DNA of 41,009 nt from contig CAMYKW010000021.1 of NCBI GenBank assembly GCA_947259175.1, positions 1-41,009 of the forward strand. The letters are read 5' to 3'. This document shows positions 40,798 through 41,009 of the stretch, piece by piece. The notes under the pieces are model-generated. The model was not told where the DNA came from, did no database searches, and saw nothing but the letters and a program-made list of their open reading frames with translations. Positions within the stretch are counted from its first letter, which is position 1, and every line of letters starts with the position of its first letter. This DNA is from an uncultured Gammaproteobacteria bacterium. Its GTDB lineage: Bacteria; Pseudomonadota; Gammaproteobacteria; Arenicellales; JAANXG01. A program made the translations under genes and the position numbers.

Positions 40798-41009
40798 TTA
40801 GAATAGATCCGCGTGGCTGCCGGTGCGCACCAGCCTGAGTTCAGATTTAGTAAGCTGGTAGATTAACGGCCAATCAGGCTCGATGTGACATTCCATATAA
40901 CGGGACCAACCCCCCGAAAGGGCGTGCGGCCTGTGTTTCTTTTCTAACGTATCGCCGGATTGCAGCTTTCGAACCACTGTGCTCAGCTTCTTCGGATTCT
41001 TGCCACGCT
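40798..41009 (-). CDS. YafQ-family type II toxin (RelE/ParE superfamily), 3' part
   Basis: The last 70 codons are visible, read from the window edge to a TAA at 40798-40800. Near the edge is RGKNPKKLSTVVRKLQSGD, later KHRPHALSGGWSRYMECHIE, PDWPLIYQL and finally ELRLVRTGSHADLF. These match YafQ closely: the ribosome-dependent mRNA endonuclease histidines and Asp (KDHPL, HVEPDW, RTGTHAALF in E. coli YafQ) all have counterparts here. The upstream part and any antitoxin (DinJ/RelB-type) lie beyond 41009. The gap 40647-40797 holds no clear gene. Confidence 0.85.
   Translation of the reverse strand, partial: RGKNPKKLSTVVRKLQSGDTLEKKHRPHALSGGWSRYMECHIEPDWPLIYQLTKSELRLVRTGSHADLF

Noticed and set aside
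1-41009. tRNA, rRNA, CRISPR array or prophage
   Set aside because: I looked for tRNA-like cloverleaf ends, direct repeat-spacer patterns and phage structural or integrase genes and found none.

Overview
The window looks like a chromosomal segment of a gammaproteobacterium, probably a facultatively anaerobic chemolithoautotroph that uses hydrogen or sulfur compounds. The evidence for the class is the block nadB <- | -> rpoE-rseA-rseB-mucD, lepA-lepB-DUF4845-rnc-era-recO-pdxJ, whose order and protein sequences are gammaproteobacterial (the sigma factor is very close to Pseudomonas AlgU). The metabolic inference rests on a group 1e (Isp-type) [NiFe] hydrogenase, a pyruvate:ferredoxin oxidoreductase and a class II fructose-bisphosphatase; no genus can be named from the sequence alone.

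Layout. 1-92: start of an IS630-type transposase cut by the window edge. 276-5820: L-aspartate oxidase, divergent from the envelope-stress sigma-E operon with its own sigma-E-type promoter. 5886-11934: translation and RNA housekeeping operon (lepA to pdxJ) with many 1-4 nt gene overlaps. 12107-12682: small outer-membrane beta-barrel on the opposite strand. 13001-24955 (minus strand): a redox block transcribed hupH-like, hynS, isp1, isp2, hynL, then a GltD-like flavoprotein with ferredoxin domains, pyruvate:ferredoxin oxidoreductase and a dihydroorotate-dehydrogenase-like flavoprotein. An FNR/Anr-type box sits 41.5 bp upstream of the inferred start of transcription of the hydrogenase genes.

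25169-30331 (minus): SAM methyltransferase, O-carbamoyltransferase and glycosyltransferase, apparently a small glycan- or metabolite-decorating set, then glpX. 30802-35196 (plus): polytopic membrane protein of a glycosyltransferase-like type, then a SulP-STAS-UspA-UspA fusion transporter. 35239-41009: a run of short or unusual genes: a J-domain/zinc-ribbon/PilZ fusion, a DUF4124 protein, a YqhA-family membrane protein, a di-haem cytochrome c peroxidase (also with an FNR-like box), a zinc-ribbon membrane-anchored trypsin-like protease with a coiled-coil insertion, a small membrane protein, and the 3' part of a YafQ-type toxin gene at the right edge.

How it could work together: the hydrogenase would oxidise H2 in the periplasm and pass electrons through Isp1 (membrane cytochrome b) and Isp2 (HdrD/DsrK-like) to the cytoplasm, where the GltD-like flavoprotein and the pyruvate:ferredoxin oxidoreductase form a possible low-potential redox partner set. 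That link is inference from gene order. A modular hairpin repeat occurs twice, once inside this redox block and once upstream of the membrane-protein gene at 30802. No tRNA, rRNA or CRISPR array was recognised.
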